64,000 nucleotides of DNA from Rheum nobile (Eukaryota; Streptophyta; Magnoliopsida; Caryophyllales; Polygonaceae), in contig WOAB01000878.1 in the NCBI GenBank assembly GCA_027886185.1, forward strand, positions 2,988,001 through 3,052,000. The letters run 5' to 3'. A program made the position numbers and the translations under genes. Numbering within the stretch: position 1 is the stretch's first letter; the number at the start of each line of letters is the position of its first letter. Shown one piece after another: positions 22,151 to 32,785 of this stretch. The notes under the pieces are model-generated. The model saw only the letters and a program-made list of their open reading frames with translations, searched no databases and was not told the origin of the DNA.

Positions 22151-22780
22151 TTAGTAACACCCATGCTGAGACATCCTTGATGAATGAAGAGCGTAGAAGG
22201 TGGTGGCGTCATAAACCCCGCAGACAAACATGTAAGTGATTCATACACATCATCTCTTTCTTGAAAGGTTATATTAACACATGTTTCTAAAGGCCATTTT
22301 TTTGCTACACATGTAGGTCTCTAAAAGTTTATTCTACTATGCTAATTTTAGATTTTATTATTCCTGTTAGGGTTTATTTTTAATTCATTTCAGATATCCT
22401 CTCACGTGGCTCTTTACTCACACTCCTTGTATTTAATATTGCAAATACTCAAAGCATATAACTCTTCCTTTTCCTTTCCTACTTGCCCCCCGTTTTTATG
22501 GTTACTATCTGAATTAATTCTCACAATAGGCTTTTTTATAGAAATATTTCTCTCTTTAGGCAATGTTGGAAATTATTTCTCAATATAGGCACTCCAAATT
22601 TTAGATTGACCCAACCTTTAAGCTAAATTACAAATCAAGGTATACACTTTTTAAACTTGCACAAATTACTCAAAATAAAATAGTTGGTTTTACTTAATGA
22701 TTTTTAATGTTACTAACTACCATAATCTACTAACTATATCTTGAATAACCTGTTTTCTATGGTCATAAGCCCATCATGCT
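22151..22780. other. AT-rich spacer, nothing recognised
   Basis: T-rich sequence with one open frame of 60 codons (22406-22588) that lacks any recognised motif. It lies between the copia fragment and the pararetroviral leader. Confidence 0.6.
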
Positions 22781-23304
22781 CTGTAAACTAGAGGAATTTA
22801 AATTTAAAAGGTTTGACCGTTGCCTGAGCGTAGTATCACTGGACTTCCGACGTTCCTATAGCTTCCGGATTTCTAGGGGTTGCTAATCCTCAACCAGGAC
22901 TCCCATAGCTCAAGCACAACACACATCTGGTTCGTTTCCTACCTCAGATCGTAGCTTAATAACTTAACCTCTCTATTTAAGTGGATGGAGGATTTATAAT
23001 CAAGAAAAGTAGTTATTCATGACACAACTTTCGATTAAGTTGCTTTCCCTTACTAAAAACAAGCCTTTATTGAACTGGAAAGGATTACAAGTACACAAAA
23101 CACATTGAAAACAAACCCTTAAACACTCAAGTACCTAAACTCTTTGTTTCTCTTCCTAGATTCATAGAAGATTTCGAACTTAGAGTGAGGGAACTCCACT
23201 TCACTTCCAAGATCTAAACTCTTTGTTTCTCTTCCTAGATTTTTCTCATATTTTTGCACTTTAGTCTCACTCAGTTTTTTCTTTGATGCCTTCTAGTGCT
23301 TATA

Positions 23305-23325
23305 ATGGGTCTATTTATAGAGCTT
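23305..23325 (-). promoter_or_regulatory. TATA box of pararetroviral promoter
   Basis: The minus strand reads ctctataaatagaccc with TATAAATA at 23319-23312, downstream of the viral RT. This is where caulimovirids place their pregenomic RNA promoter. The leader would run left to about 22800. Confidence 0.5.
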
Positions 23326-23345
23326 GAGAGGGCATAGGATGCCCT

Positions 23346-24126
23346 TCAAGGCTCTTGGACTACTTTAGTGTCTTGATTGGTCCAATTCCAAACTTCCTCC
23401 TTCTTCAACTTAACTTGTAAAGACTTTCTAAGCTTAGCTAAGTCTTTTATAAAATCAGATGCATAGGTAAGACATCCTAAAAATCTTTCTAGTTGCTTTC
23501 TATCCTCTATCTTATCATGAAATTTTTCAACTTTGTTCAAGATATGATCTTGTAATACTATTTCTCCAGCTTTTATTTTTAGCCCTAGGAACTCAATTTC
23601 TTGTTCAGCATAAATGCATTTTTTCTTTCCTAATATTATGCCATGTTGTATGCATTCTAGAGTTACTGCTTTTAGATCATGCATATGTTGTTCTAAAGTT
23701 TTTGAAAAGATTAAGATATCATCAATGTAAACAAGACAACAATGCTTAAGGCTTTTAAAGATTGTATCCATCCTTCTCTGGATGGCCTTGTAGTGCACTA
23801 AAAGCTATTAAAGGAATATTGTCCTTTTCCATTTTAATTTGACAATATCCACTCTTATAATCCATTTTTTAGAACCAGGTGGCATGCTGTATTCTATTAA
23901 ACAATACTGTTTTATTCAGAATATAATATACATCAAAGACAAGATTATCATTAAGTCTTTTATAATTGATAACCATTCTAGCTTTACCTCTCTTTTCTTC
24001 GACATGGTTTCTAACCATGAAAGCAGGACTAGAATGAGGATTGTGACTTTCTCTAATTAATCCCTTCTTTAATAGCTCATCTATTTGCTCTTTAAATTCT
24101 TGCTGATCTTTATAGGTATAAACCAT
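23346..24126 (-). pseudogene. Caulimovirid reverse transcriptase with internal deletion
   Basis: The N-terminal half (24126-23869) has EEFKEQIDELL-like text, GLIRESHNPHSSPAFMVRN and ARMVINYKRLND. The C-terminal half (23798-23346) has the catalytic LVYIDDILIFSKT, IEFLGLKI and RFLGCLTYASDFIKD. These are caulimovirid rather than gypsy versions. Between them a QGH-like phrase passes directly into a RRMDTIFK-like phrase. About 17 codons, including the conserved MPFGLKNAP region, are deleted and the frame changes. RNase H, normally next, is absent after 23346. The enzyme is inactive. Confidence 0.88.
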
Positions 24127-24350
24127 TTGCTTGACTCTAATGATACTTTTAGAATCTATTAGTTCTATTTTAGCAAATGACTTATCTCTATCCCAAAATT
24201 TTAAAGGATTTTAGGAATATAATTCTTTACACAACTCTTTTTGTTGTTTAATAATTTCTTCCTTCGTTGTGAGCTCATTTATAGATAGTGCAAATTCTCT
24301 ATGTGTAGGAATAATGATCGTCTCCTCACCACGCTTACTGCGCATAAACT

Positions 24351-24911
24351 CTATTTTTGATGGGTATAAGCATGTTTCATCTTCTTGACCCATGCAGATT
24401 TTCCATTTATAGTGAACATCATTTGATCTAAATCTTGAGTACATGGAGAATATAACCTTTGAAAGTTGTTTCCTATTATCATATCATGTGATGTTTGCTC
24501 AGTTGCCCAAAGAATAGGAATTACGCAAAGATATTCCCCTATCATGATGGGTAAGTCTAAAATGACTTCAAAATGAGTCATAATACTACTATCAGCTATC
24601 CTGACTTGGATAGGTATGGATGCAGGCTTCCACATGAATTCAGGAAATAAAGCTTTCTTTCCGAAGCATATAGAACAACCACTATCTATGTATCCACATA
24701 ATTCATAATGATTGAATCCTTCTATGCATATAGTGATAGGGATGTAGATGTTGTTTGGATTAGTAACCTTGAAATACTCTTCTATTTCCATATTTGTTTC
24801 TTCCTCTCCTTCATAAACAGGTTCACTTATGGTTCTAGTTTTGAATCCTATCATCTTTTTAAATGTAGAGGCTTCTCCTTGTGGTGAAGGTGAAAAAGTT
24901 AATGAAAACAA
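24351..24911 (-). pseudogene. Caulimovirid aspartic protease region
   Basis: The retropepsin motif reads CGYIDSGCSICF, with DSG in place of the common DTG, followed by a MIIGNNF motif near the C-terminus. It lies directly upstream of RT, as in the viral polyprotein. The segment is open over 186 codons but is cut off from its neighbours by stops and frame changes. Confidence 0.78.
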
Positions 24912-25660
24912 GGAGTTGGAGCTAGAGCTTGAACTTGTTGCGGATCCTAGATCTATGCTATGTCTAGCTGGTTCCCTCAGTGTTTGTCATATGCTATTTA
25001 TTTCCAATTTGCTAGTTAAAGCAGCCAACAAACTAGCTATATCTTCATCAACCTTATAGTGATTCTCTTCTTTATGCATTCTTGTAGGAAGGTTTGGAGG
25101 GGTCATTTGATTGTGTGGATTAGTATTAACCCTAAAACTTTGACTTCTAGAGAGGCTCATGCTTCTTTGGAGATTTGAAGGTGGACAAGAGTTTGTATGA
25201 ATTCTTCCTTCTTCGTCAATGGTTAGTACCTTTTCATTTTTATCTAGGGAAGAGTTTTCAAAAGCATTGACCCATATAGTCTTCAAGCTAATTTGTTCAA
25301 GTTCTATTTTAACAGGCATAGCCTTTTGGCCAGGTCCACTAACTTCATATTTATCTGCCTCTACCATTTGGCTTCTAAGTGGAGGATTTGTGGTATTTTC
25401 TAGTTTATACTACCTTCCACTTTAGTTGTAAAGGACAAGTTCCTCTATGCATGTTAATCCCTTCTGACAACAATTTTAAAGCTAGAAATTTTGGTGCAAA
25501 TTGATCCTCGAGACTAACATAATAATTTGGTCTACATATCCATGAAAATGGTCCTTGACTTAAGTTGCATATGATCCCACTAATGGTTTGATCACTAAAT
25601 CGCTTGTGCCTAGTGTCACATACAAAGTTGATGCAATGTACATTTTTCCCAAAATCTTGA
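24912..25660 (-). pseudogene. Unassigned segment of the pararetroviral polyprotein
   Basis: Two open stretches include phrases such as FVCDTRHKRFSDQT, GPFSWICRPNYYVSLED and GPGQKAMPVKIELEQ, lying between the acidic region and the protease. Position and composition would allow a movement-protein-related or linker domain, but I cannot assign it. It is interrupted by a stop near 25410. Confidence 0.45.
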
Positions 25661-25673
25661 AGAGGAGTGATGA

Positions 25674-26190
25674 TTATTTGAATACCTCACACATAGATAT
25701 ATTTATATTTTTTATCCTTATTATGTTTTTCCAGTTGATTAGGTTTATTTCAGTAGCTTGATTTTCATTGTTTTTAATAACCATATCGCCTACCATTTCT
25801 TCGCATACGAATTTTGAAAATACTAGAAAGAAGTGCCTCTTAAAAAACTGTTCTTTTGCAATGATTGGGAATTCTACTCCCGACCTTTTCATTTCTTCCA
25901 TTTGTTCCTCATCTATGGATGATTCTGCTTCTTGGAGTTGAGCTAATGTAGTCATTTCATCTCCTGTTGCAAACAATTTTTCTGAGAAGTTTAAACTCTC
26001 TCCTTGCATCATTTCATTGATTTCATCGTAATCTGAATCTTCAATTTCTTCTTCTTTTTCTTCTTCCAATACTTCTACGATTCCTTTATTGTTGTTTAAG
26101 GCTAAATCAATGGCTTCATCTTCGGATATTTCAATACAATCAAGACTCCCTAGTGCTTCTGCTAGTTTATTATTTTTTTCTATTTTTGCA
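25674..26190 (-). pseudogene. Acidic region after the coat protein of the pararetrovirus
   Basis: A Glu/Asp-rich stretch (EVLEEEKEEEIEDSDYDE) follows the zinc knuckle, here in a different frame from the coat-protein ORF, with the shift near 26170-26250. No enzyme motif is visible. Confidence 0.55.
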
Positions 26191-27085
26191 TTCATTAGCA
26201 TAATGTCCTGCTTCTCCGCATGCCCAACATTTGCAATTTTTCTTCTTTTCAAGACAATAAGAAGCTTTTCTGAAAAACCTCATTCTCTTTGTGAATGGCT
26301 TCCTATAATACTTCTTACGATATTTCTCTCCTCTTTGTTTATTAAAGATTTTCTTCCTATAGAATTTTCTTCTTATTCTATTTCTCTGATGATCTCGCTT
26401 ATCACATCCCCATTCACTAGGAAAATCCCAACAGGTTAAGAATTGTATTTTCATTTGCTGGGTTCCTCTAACTTCGTGACACTTTTTCTCAACCCATCTT
26501 CTTATATATTTTATTTTGTTTCCAAGGGTATCTCTAGAATTGTACCTTTCTTTCCATTCGAGATATCCATCACTAATCTCTTCGTTTATGGGCGTAGGAA
26601 GCTTATCAAAGAGCATTTGAAGATTAGTTAGATTATCTCCTATTTTATAATAGTATTGTTCAAATTCTGAGATATAATTATCAAGATATTTCATGTTGCA
26701 TATCTCGAGCGTGTTAAGTTTTCTTTGTCATTCAATTAGTTTTTTTATCCTTTTCATCTCTTTCTCCTATAAATTCTTCTTCTATTGCTTGGCAAAGCAT
26801 TCTAAACATCATAGTAGGGGACTCGTTTGCTCTTAATCGTTCTTTTACAGTCTCTTCTATCCCTTTGTACCAATCGGCAACTATCCCATACAGACTATGC
26901 TCAATATAATTCAAGAAATTAGATGATCCCCATTCATTGTTCATATTTAAGACACTCATCATGCTCTTCTTCCAGAAATCTAAAACATCTTCTCTATTTC
27001 TCAAGTTGTCTAGGTTCAATTTATAGTCACTCTCACTGATAGGTTCTAACGAAATTTCCTTTTTATTAGGTCTATAGTTAGGCAT
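26170..27085 (-). pseudogene. Caulimovirid coat protein with CCHC zinc knuckle
   Basis: Two frames (27085-26732 and 26694-26170) cover a capsid-like region (ILYFW/WYKGIEETVKERL-type text; WKERYNSRDTLGNKIKYI), a long Lys/Arg-rich tract and the knuckle CWACGEAGHYANEC. A CX2CX4HX4C knuckle after a basic tract is diagnostic of caulimovirid coat proteins. A stop and frame change at 26695-26731 break it. Confidence 0.78.
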
Positions 27086-27386
27086 GATTCTTACCCCTAA
27101 TTTAGCAGTTTTTTAGGAAAACCTTATTCCTTTCTGTAATAAGATCGTTTAGCTTCATTGATCTCCTCTATTGACAAGGGTGTCATATATTCTTCTATCT
27201 CATTAGCGTCTAATGCCATTTTACCTATCTTCTTGTCTAGGCGCCTCTTAACTTCCTCTAATGGAATAGTATCCATATTTTTAACTTTATTAGTCCCATT
27301 TGTTGATACATTTCTTCCTCGTCTTTATTGTAGTCAGATTCTTCACTGCTAATAATGCTTTGTTCTTTCACTATTTTATCTGACGA

Positions 27387-27800
27387 TTAGGGGCTATTCT
27401 TTGATTTCTGAGGTTCTTCTTTCTTTGTAGGTTCAGGATTTATGCTGGGTACGATGAACGTTTTTTGTGGATTTTGATTTTGAAAAGGGTATTGATGTAA
27501 AAAGGATGTTGTCTTCTTAGGTTTTATAGCAATAGGATTTGCTCCTAGATGACGAATTTCGTTGTTAATGGCAATCACAAAGTTTTTGTTTTCCTCTTTT
27601 AGTGCTAATATAAAAGAACCAAGTTCTTCCCTGTATTTTCTAACGTCTCTGTTTAGTTTAAATAGTTCAGTTCTTAGCTCTTCAACTTCATCAACCAGAG
27701 TATTCAGTACCGCTTCATAATGATTTTGACCAGACTTCAGGTGTTTAATATGAGGGACTCCTTTATCAGGACAAATTTTTGAAATCTCTAGTTTTGGTTT
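27387..27800 (-). pseudogene. N-terminal coiled-coil segment of the pararetrovirus
   Basis: The frame is open from about 27820 and includes LNTLVDEVEELRTELFKLN, KYREELGSFILALKEENK and a Pro-rich end, with heptads typical of a coiled coil. It lies between the primer site and the coat protein. Caulimovirids encode a coiled-coil virion-associated protein or domain, which is the likely identity, but this is an inference. Stops and a frameshift follow (27387, about 27270). Confidence 0.5.
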
Positions 27801-27858
27801 AATTATAACAGATAAAATTTACTACTATAATAATAATAACTACTACAGTGATAATAAC

Positions 27859-27872
27859 TTGGCTCTGATACC
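27859..27872 (-). promoter_or_regulatory. tRNA-Met primer-binding site of the pararetrovirus
   Basis: The minus strand reads tggtatcagagcca, complementary to the 3' end of plant initiator tRNA-Met. Caulimovirids start minus-strand DNA synthesis here, and it marks the conventional start of the genome. Confidence 0.85.
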
Positions 27873-28107
27873 AAATCTAGTAGGACCTTCTTAAAGCAGG
27901 GGTAAATTTTAAACTTTTCGAAACTTATCTTTTTAAATTTTAATTATGTAAAAGTAAAGGCCAACAAGACTAAAATATCACAAATAAAAGGGTACAAAGA
28001 GTAAATAAGTGTGCCTATTTTGAGAATAACTTTCAAAGTGAGCATATACCAAGAATAAGTTTATGTCTAAAGCTCATTTTGGTAAATAGTTCTTACTATC
28101 TTGTTAG

Positions 28108-29066
28108 GTTGATTTGGTGCGTGATGAATTTGATCCCGAAAAGTGCACCCTCCTTCTTAGTGTCTATGTATGTGTTCGTAATCTTTCTGTGAATCAACTG
28201 GTATTCATCTCAACTATTATATGTACTTTCTCATGTTATGAACATAGATGACTTGTTTAGGTCCCAATGGAGATAAAGTGCTAATTTAGAGCTATTTGTA
28301 TGCTTTGTTAGCTACATATTTCTAAAGCTGTAGATTTTCAACTTCGCAAAATTGAAATTTTGAAGTATCTATTTCTTTTAAATCAAAGAAAATGTCACAA
28401 TATGATGGATGCACATGATGCAAATGATACGCAGGTACCCCTCCCCCCCCCCCCCCCCCCCCCCCCTTCTTGAAAAAGGTTTTTACTATTTCATGCTCTC
28501 TTTTTTACTTGTATTTTCTGAGTTTCTTTTTAATTAATTAAGATGATTAGGTGATTTTAGATCTCTTGAGAAGAGAGGTTTGTCAAACTTTACATAACAA
28601 ACTAAAAAATGTGAATTTGACATTGTAAAAATAAGTGTTCTTGTGTCCATACAAATTAATATAAAAGTTTGAAATAAACATGTATTTTTGTGTGTTGTTC
28701 ACCAGGTAGAAGTCCAAATTTGTCCATGCCGTTCTTTAAGTCATTCGTTTGTGCTACATCCTTCATGTTTTCGTAGTTAGTTTATGTTCCATGAATTTTG
28801 TTATACTTCCTCTATGTTGGAATTAAAACTTGTGATATTGAGTTTCCTTCCTTTTACTGTCAGTTTCGGTGTCTTTGACTGTGTCCCTTCCTTTATTAAT
28901 TTATATATAATAATCATAATTTTTGAACTTAGCAATAAAAATCTATAGTTTGATTAATGTTCATAATTTGTTTGAATGCTAGGTGATTCAGTCTTTAGTA
29001 CCTGAAAACTCAGAGCAAGAACCTTTGCTTGTTGAAAATGTTCCATATCCTCTTGCAGGAGAACAT
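28108..29066 (+). pseudogene. TSR1-like gene fragment (pre-rRNA processing), part 1
   Basis: TSR1 is a nucleolar GTPase-like factor needed for 40S ribosome assembly. Two exon-like segments with splice borders match its middle region as I recall it. 28108-28200 encodes DEFDPEKCTLLLSVYV and RNLSVNQL between tgttag and gtattc. 28983-29066 encodes VIQSLVPENSEQEPLLVENV and PYPLAGEH. The sequence resumes at about 37293 beyond LARD A. Exons between and upstream are not identifiable, so this is a gene fragment, not an intact gene. The assignment rests on remembered motifs. Confidence 0.55.
28443..28466. repeat. Homopolymer of 24 C
   Basis: An uninterrupted 24-base cytosine run lies in an intron-like part of the TSR1 remnant. 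Confidence 0.95.
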
Positions 29067-29105
29067 GTAGGTTGGATGGGATTGGTCACTACTTTATGTT
29101 ATTAT

Positions 29106-30969
29106 TGTGGGGGCTGAAATCAGTTGGGCCAAAGGCCCATTTAAAGGGCTAAGGCCCAAGTAATGAAAAAAAGGATAACAGAGCAATTCAGAGGGAGAAA
29201 AGGGGGCGATTGGAAAGGGGGAGAGAGAACCTCTGAAGCTCCAAAAAAGGCGACAATGGAGGAAGAAAGGAGCAGAGGTCGCGGGTTCGCTGGGGCTGCA
29301 AGATGGGTTCACAAGCTCGGCTAAGACGAGGCCAGCCAAAGTTAATCGGTTAACAGTGAAGATGGAGGGAGGAGGACGCGCGTCTACCTCTGCGCAACTT
29401 CCCGCATCGTCCTCGGTTTGGCGGATTCGGAGCCGAAGCAGCCAGCCACCTCTGTCAACTCCGACTCCCTCTCCGACCTCGTCGTTTCCTTGAGAGGCTT
29501 TGGCCTGAGCTCGATTGCGGGCTTGCTCGTCGATCCGCGACCTTAACAAGGTCAGATCCAAGTACCAATATGGCTCCGTGATGCTCGGTTGCAGAGACGA
29601 CGTCATCGGCGAAGCTCCGATTCCCGCCAGAGACGACGTCATCAGCAAAGCTCCGATCTCTGCTACGGTCTGACCTTCAAGCTCCATCCGCTCGTAATCC
29701 TTGACATTCCCAATCACTTCACCGGTAGGGACCCTGACTCGACCCGCAATCGTTAGCGATTCTACCTTGCCGGCGCCTTCTAGAGGCATTGATTACGTCA
29801 TTCCGCTATCGCCAGAGGATAGCCGAGACCTTTAATAATTCCGAGCTCCTCTACGGCCCGGATACGTAGCCTCCCAACTGCCTCTTCCTTGAGAAAGAGC
29901 ACAAGCTTTGTGAGTATTATTCTTACTGTGGCTTACTTAAACCCTTCACGTAGTTATAGCTTTATATATTGATGATGCAAGAATGTGCTTAAGCACTAAT
30001 TAATTGGCTTGGAGTCCCGAAATTGGCCCGTATTAGAACAATTGATGGATGGCCAGAGTACTTTAGCATTGGGCAGATGACTATATAGCACCAAACTAGT
30101 ACGAAACTCTAATTAATTAGCTAGAAGCACGAGAATAGTCCTAAGCCAATACTAAACACTAATTAATTGGTTAAAAATAGAAGAATGTGACTAAGCTAGT
30201 ACGAAGTTATAATTAATTAGCCACAGATGAAGAGGCTTGGTAAAAATGCAACGAGCATGCTAATACGGAATAGCTCTTGACAATTAGTAAACCCGGAGTC
30301 TTAAGCTTGGACCACATTGATGAAACTCGGTATCACGGGGCTAATTCAGATACACCTTGATAGGCTATACGTTGAATTATAGCTGCGCCTAAGCGAGTCA
30401 CGAGAGGCTAGTGATTTTTAGTACTTTGCTTGATATATGAGGTGATTGTATAGATTTTGGGATTATCTATACTTGCTCGATGTCTTGCTTGAATGCTAGA
30501 AAATATATGCCTGCTTGTGGTGGAATAATTACCACTGAAAAGCCCAATGCCCGACTAGTGAAATAAAGAGTGAGTATACTCGGTCAAGGTTATTCGACGG
30601 GCTAGTCGACCTCTCACCCTTAACCTCTCTCTCTCTCTATATATATATATATATGCCCTTCGTATAGAAACTAACTTGAGCGTCGGAGAGCCCGCCCCGG
30701 AGAAAGCCATCTCCGGGGTGTTTTCAGGTGAATCTCGCGTATGAGAAAGTTGCTGGAGCTCAAGAACAACTACATGCAATCTGGAGAGGTGTGAAGAAAT
30801 ATATCAACATCAGAACTGAATCGTAAAGCCAGAGATCCCGCCCTACGCGAAGCCAGAGACTGGGAAGTTGCTGAGGACGTCCCCGAAACAAACAAATTCC
30901 TAAGCACACCCGGGTCGAGGGTGTGTTGACCCTCGACGTCTTCACGAAGGGTTGAATCAGGTTTCAACA
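29106..30969 (+). repeat. 5' LTR of LARD A
   Basis: 1864 bp, beginning tgtgggggctgaaat and ending gggtttcaaca-type sequence. It holds four ctaattaatt motifs (29994-30215), three of them ~50 bp apart, and a (CT)n(AT)n tract near 30625-30652. Its last ~420 bp, from about 30550, match the LARD B LTR. Long minus-strand open frames cover U3 but show no recognisable domain. Confidence 0.93.
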
Positions 30970-30970
30970 C

Positions 30971-30988
30971 TGGCGCCGTCCGTGGGGA
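30971..30988 (+). promoter_or_regulatory. Primer-binding site of LARD A
   Basis: tggcgccgtccgtgggga starts two bases after the LTR. It is the same TGGCGCC class as the Tat element at 6152-6169. Confidence 0.8.
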
Positions 30989-31910
30989 CGTCCTCACGCA
31001 CTAGAAACGCTCTTGCCATGACAAAATACTCGCTCTACAAAGAACCTCCGGCAACCAAGCTCCACTACACTCCACCTTGGTTTCGGTCAGCCTTCGCTCC
31101 TCTCTACTTACACTTCGCGTAACTCTCACTACTTTACCTTTGTCTTCGCGTAGGCTTTACGACATCTTACAACGGCTGGGGCTCGTACGTCCCTCAAAGC
31201 CGACGTGATCTACAGCATCACTCTGCTTACCACCACTCAGGCCTTTTACAAAGAGGCAAGAAGAAAAGCAATGTGAGGCCGAAAAGAAAGAGATACTGCA
31301 CTTTAGAGTGAATGAAGCAACATCGTAAGAAAAACTAGCAAGACATATTTCGCGAAGGCCTCTCCGGCCTTTGCCCTTGGCTTTCCCGCTCTTCGCTTGG
31401 CCTTTCCTAGCCTTTGCGAAGAACTCACAACATGTGCTCGTTGCTCCCCAGCTTGAGCTTATTGTCTTCACGAAAACACCCCTTGAAGAAGGTTCATCCT
31501 TCGCGAAGGTCTCCCCTTCGCGAGGGCCTTCGCTTCATAGCCTTCACAAAGGCTTCCCTTCACGCGTGGTTTCCTAACCACACGCCCTCCACGGGCTTAA
31601 AGAAAGCAAATTACAAATGCGATACGATAAGAGCAATACGTAACAATAAGGTACACAACGCAAAGTACCCCCAGAAATACGCGTGCGAACCATTAAAAAT
31701 TGCAATCTGCAATACGAAAGACAAACAAAAATCCTAAGCTATTTTCTTATGTGCAAGTCCGAGTTAAAAGCAAGTATGTGCAAGTAAAAGCAAGTATGCA
31801 CGAGTAAAAGCAATGTATCTGCAAGTACAAGCGAGCCTGAGCAAGTGAAAGCAACACCAGACGGTATTGGGCTCAGCCACATCGAGCCAATACACGTAGC
31901 AACACCCTAA

Positions 31911-32260
31911 ACGGTATCGGCCGAGGGTCGGCGATACGCGTAGCAACACCCCAAACGGTATCGGTCGAGAGTCGGCGATACGCGTAGCAACACCCCAAAC
32001 GGTATCGGCCGAGAGTCGGCGATACGCGTAGCAACACCCCAAACGGTATTGGCCAAGAGTCGGCGATACGCGTAGCAACACCCCAAACGGTATCGGCCAA
32101 GAGTCGGCGATACGCGTAGCAACACCCCAAACGGTATCGACCGAGAGTCGGCGATACGCGTAGCAATACCCCAAACGGTATCGACCGAGGGTCGGCGATA
32201 CGCGTAGCAACACCCAAACGGTATCGGCCGAGAGTCGGCGATACGCGTAGCAATACCAGA
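31911..32260. repeat. 44-bp tandem hairpin array in LARD A
   Basis: Eight units start at 31911, 31955, 31999, 32043, 32087, 32131, 32175 and 32218. Each contains GTATC-GGCCGA-gag-TCGGC-GATAC (two 5-bp stems with a bulge) followed by a gcgtagcaacacccc linker. Related hairpins with different stems flank it at 31863-31893 and 32262-32291. Open frames of 120-190 codons in three frames reflect the repeat and are not genes. Confidence 0.92.
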
Positions 32261-32713
32261 CGGCATTGGGCCTGGCAAGCATTGGCCAGTGCGCGTAGCA
32301 ACACCAGCGATATGCGCGAGTTAAAGCAATTGTTAAGAGCAAGCGTCAAAAACAATAACCAAAGGCAATACACGTGTAAAACCAATAACCATCGAACAAT
32401 ATTGTATAAGCAAATCGCGAAAAGCAACACCCTTGAGAAGCAATATGCGCGAGAAAAAGCAATGCAGATGTTAAAGCAATTCGTACTCGAGAAAACAAGT
32501 TAAAAGGGCAACTATCGCCTGTAAGAACCTAAGTGGCGATGAGGCACGCCTTTGCGAGAATACAGCGAGAGTTGTAGATACATTGTTTTTGCCCAATGCA
32601 AAGCTTCATTGCATTTACCATGCTTGCATTCTTGGCGCATGTCCGAGACATACAAGGTGGCCCCAAGGGCAGGCACCATGGCGGATACTAAAAACAACGA
32701 ACTAATCCCCCTC

Positions 32714-32785
32714 ACAACCCCTTCTTTAATCCCTCCTCCAGTTCGCAAACTGGTAGGAGGGATGGGGGGGAGAGAAGGGGGTTGT
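32714..32785. ncRNA. Conserved 72-nt long hairpin in LARD A interior
   Basis: Outer stem ACAACCCCTTCT / AGAAGGGGGTTGT and inner stem TCCCTCCT-CCAGTT / AACTGG-TAGGAGGGA enclose a short cgc-type loop. The same structure occurs at the same place in LARD B (54198-54270). It is classed here as a structured RNA element within the retrotransposon transcript; function unknown. Confidence 0.65.

Larger units (their letters stand above)
22780..27890 (-). mobile_element. Endogenous pararetrovirus (Caulimoviridae), decayed
   Basis: On the minus strand a tRNA-Met primer site (27859-27872) is followed by a coiled-coil segment, a coat-protein region with zinc knuckle, an acidic region, an unassigned segment, a protease and a reverse transcriptase. 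After that come a TATA box and leader-like sequence. There is no integrase and no LTR. Order and motifs are those of plant caulimovirids integrated in host genomes; genus is uncertain. Many stops and frameshifts, a deletion in RT, and loss of RNase H show it is inactive. The limits are approximate. Confidence 0.82.

Noticed and set aside
31764..32430. Open frames of 120-190 codons on the minus strand over the LARD A array
   Set aside because: They are the 44-bp repeat read in three frames, with no domain, and exist only because the unit lacks stops.
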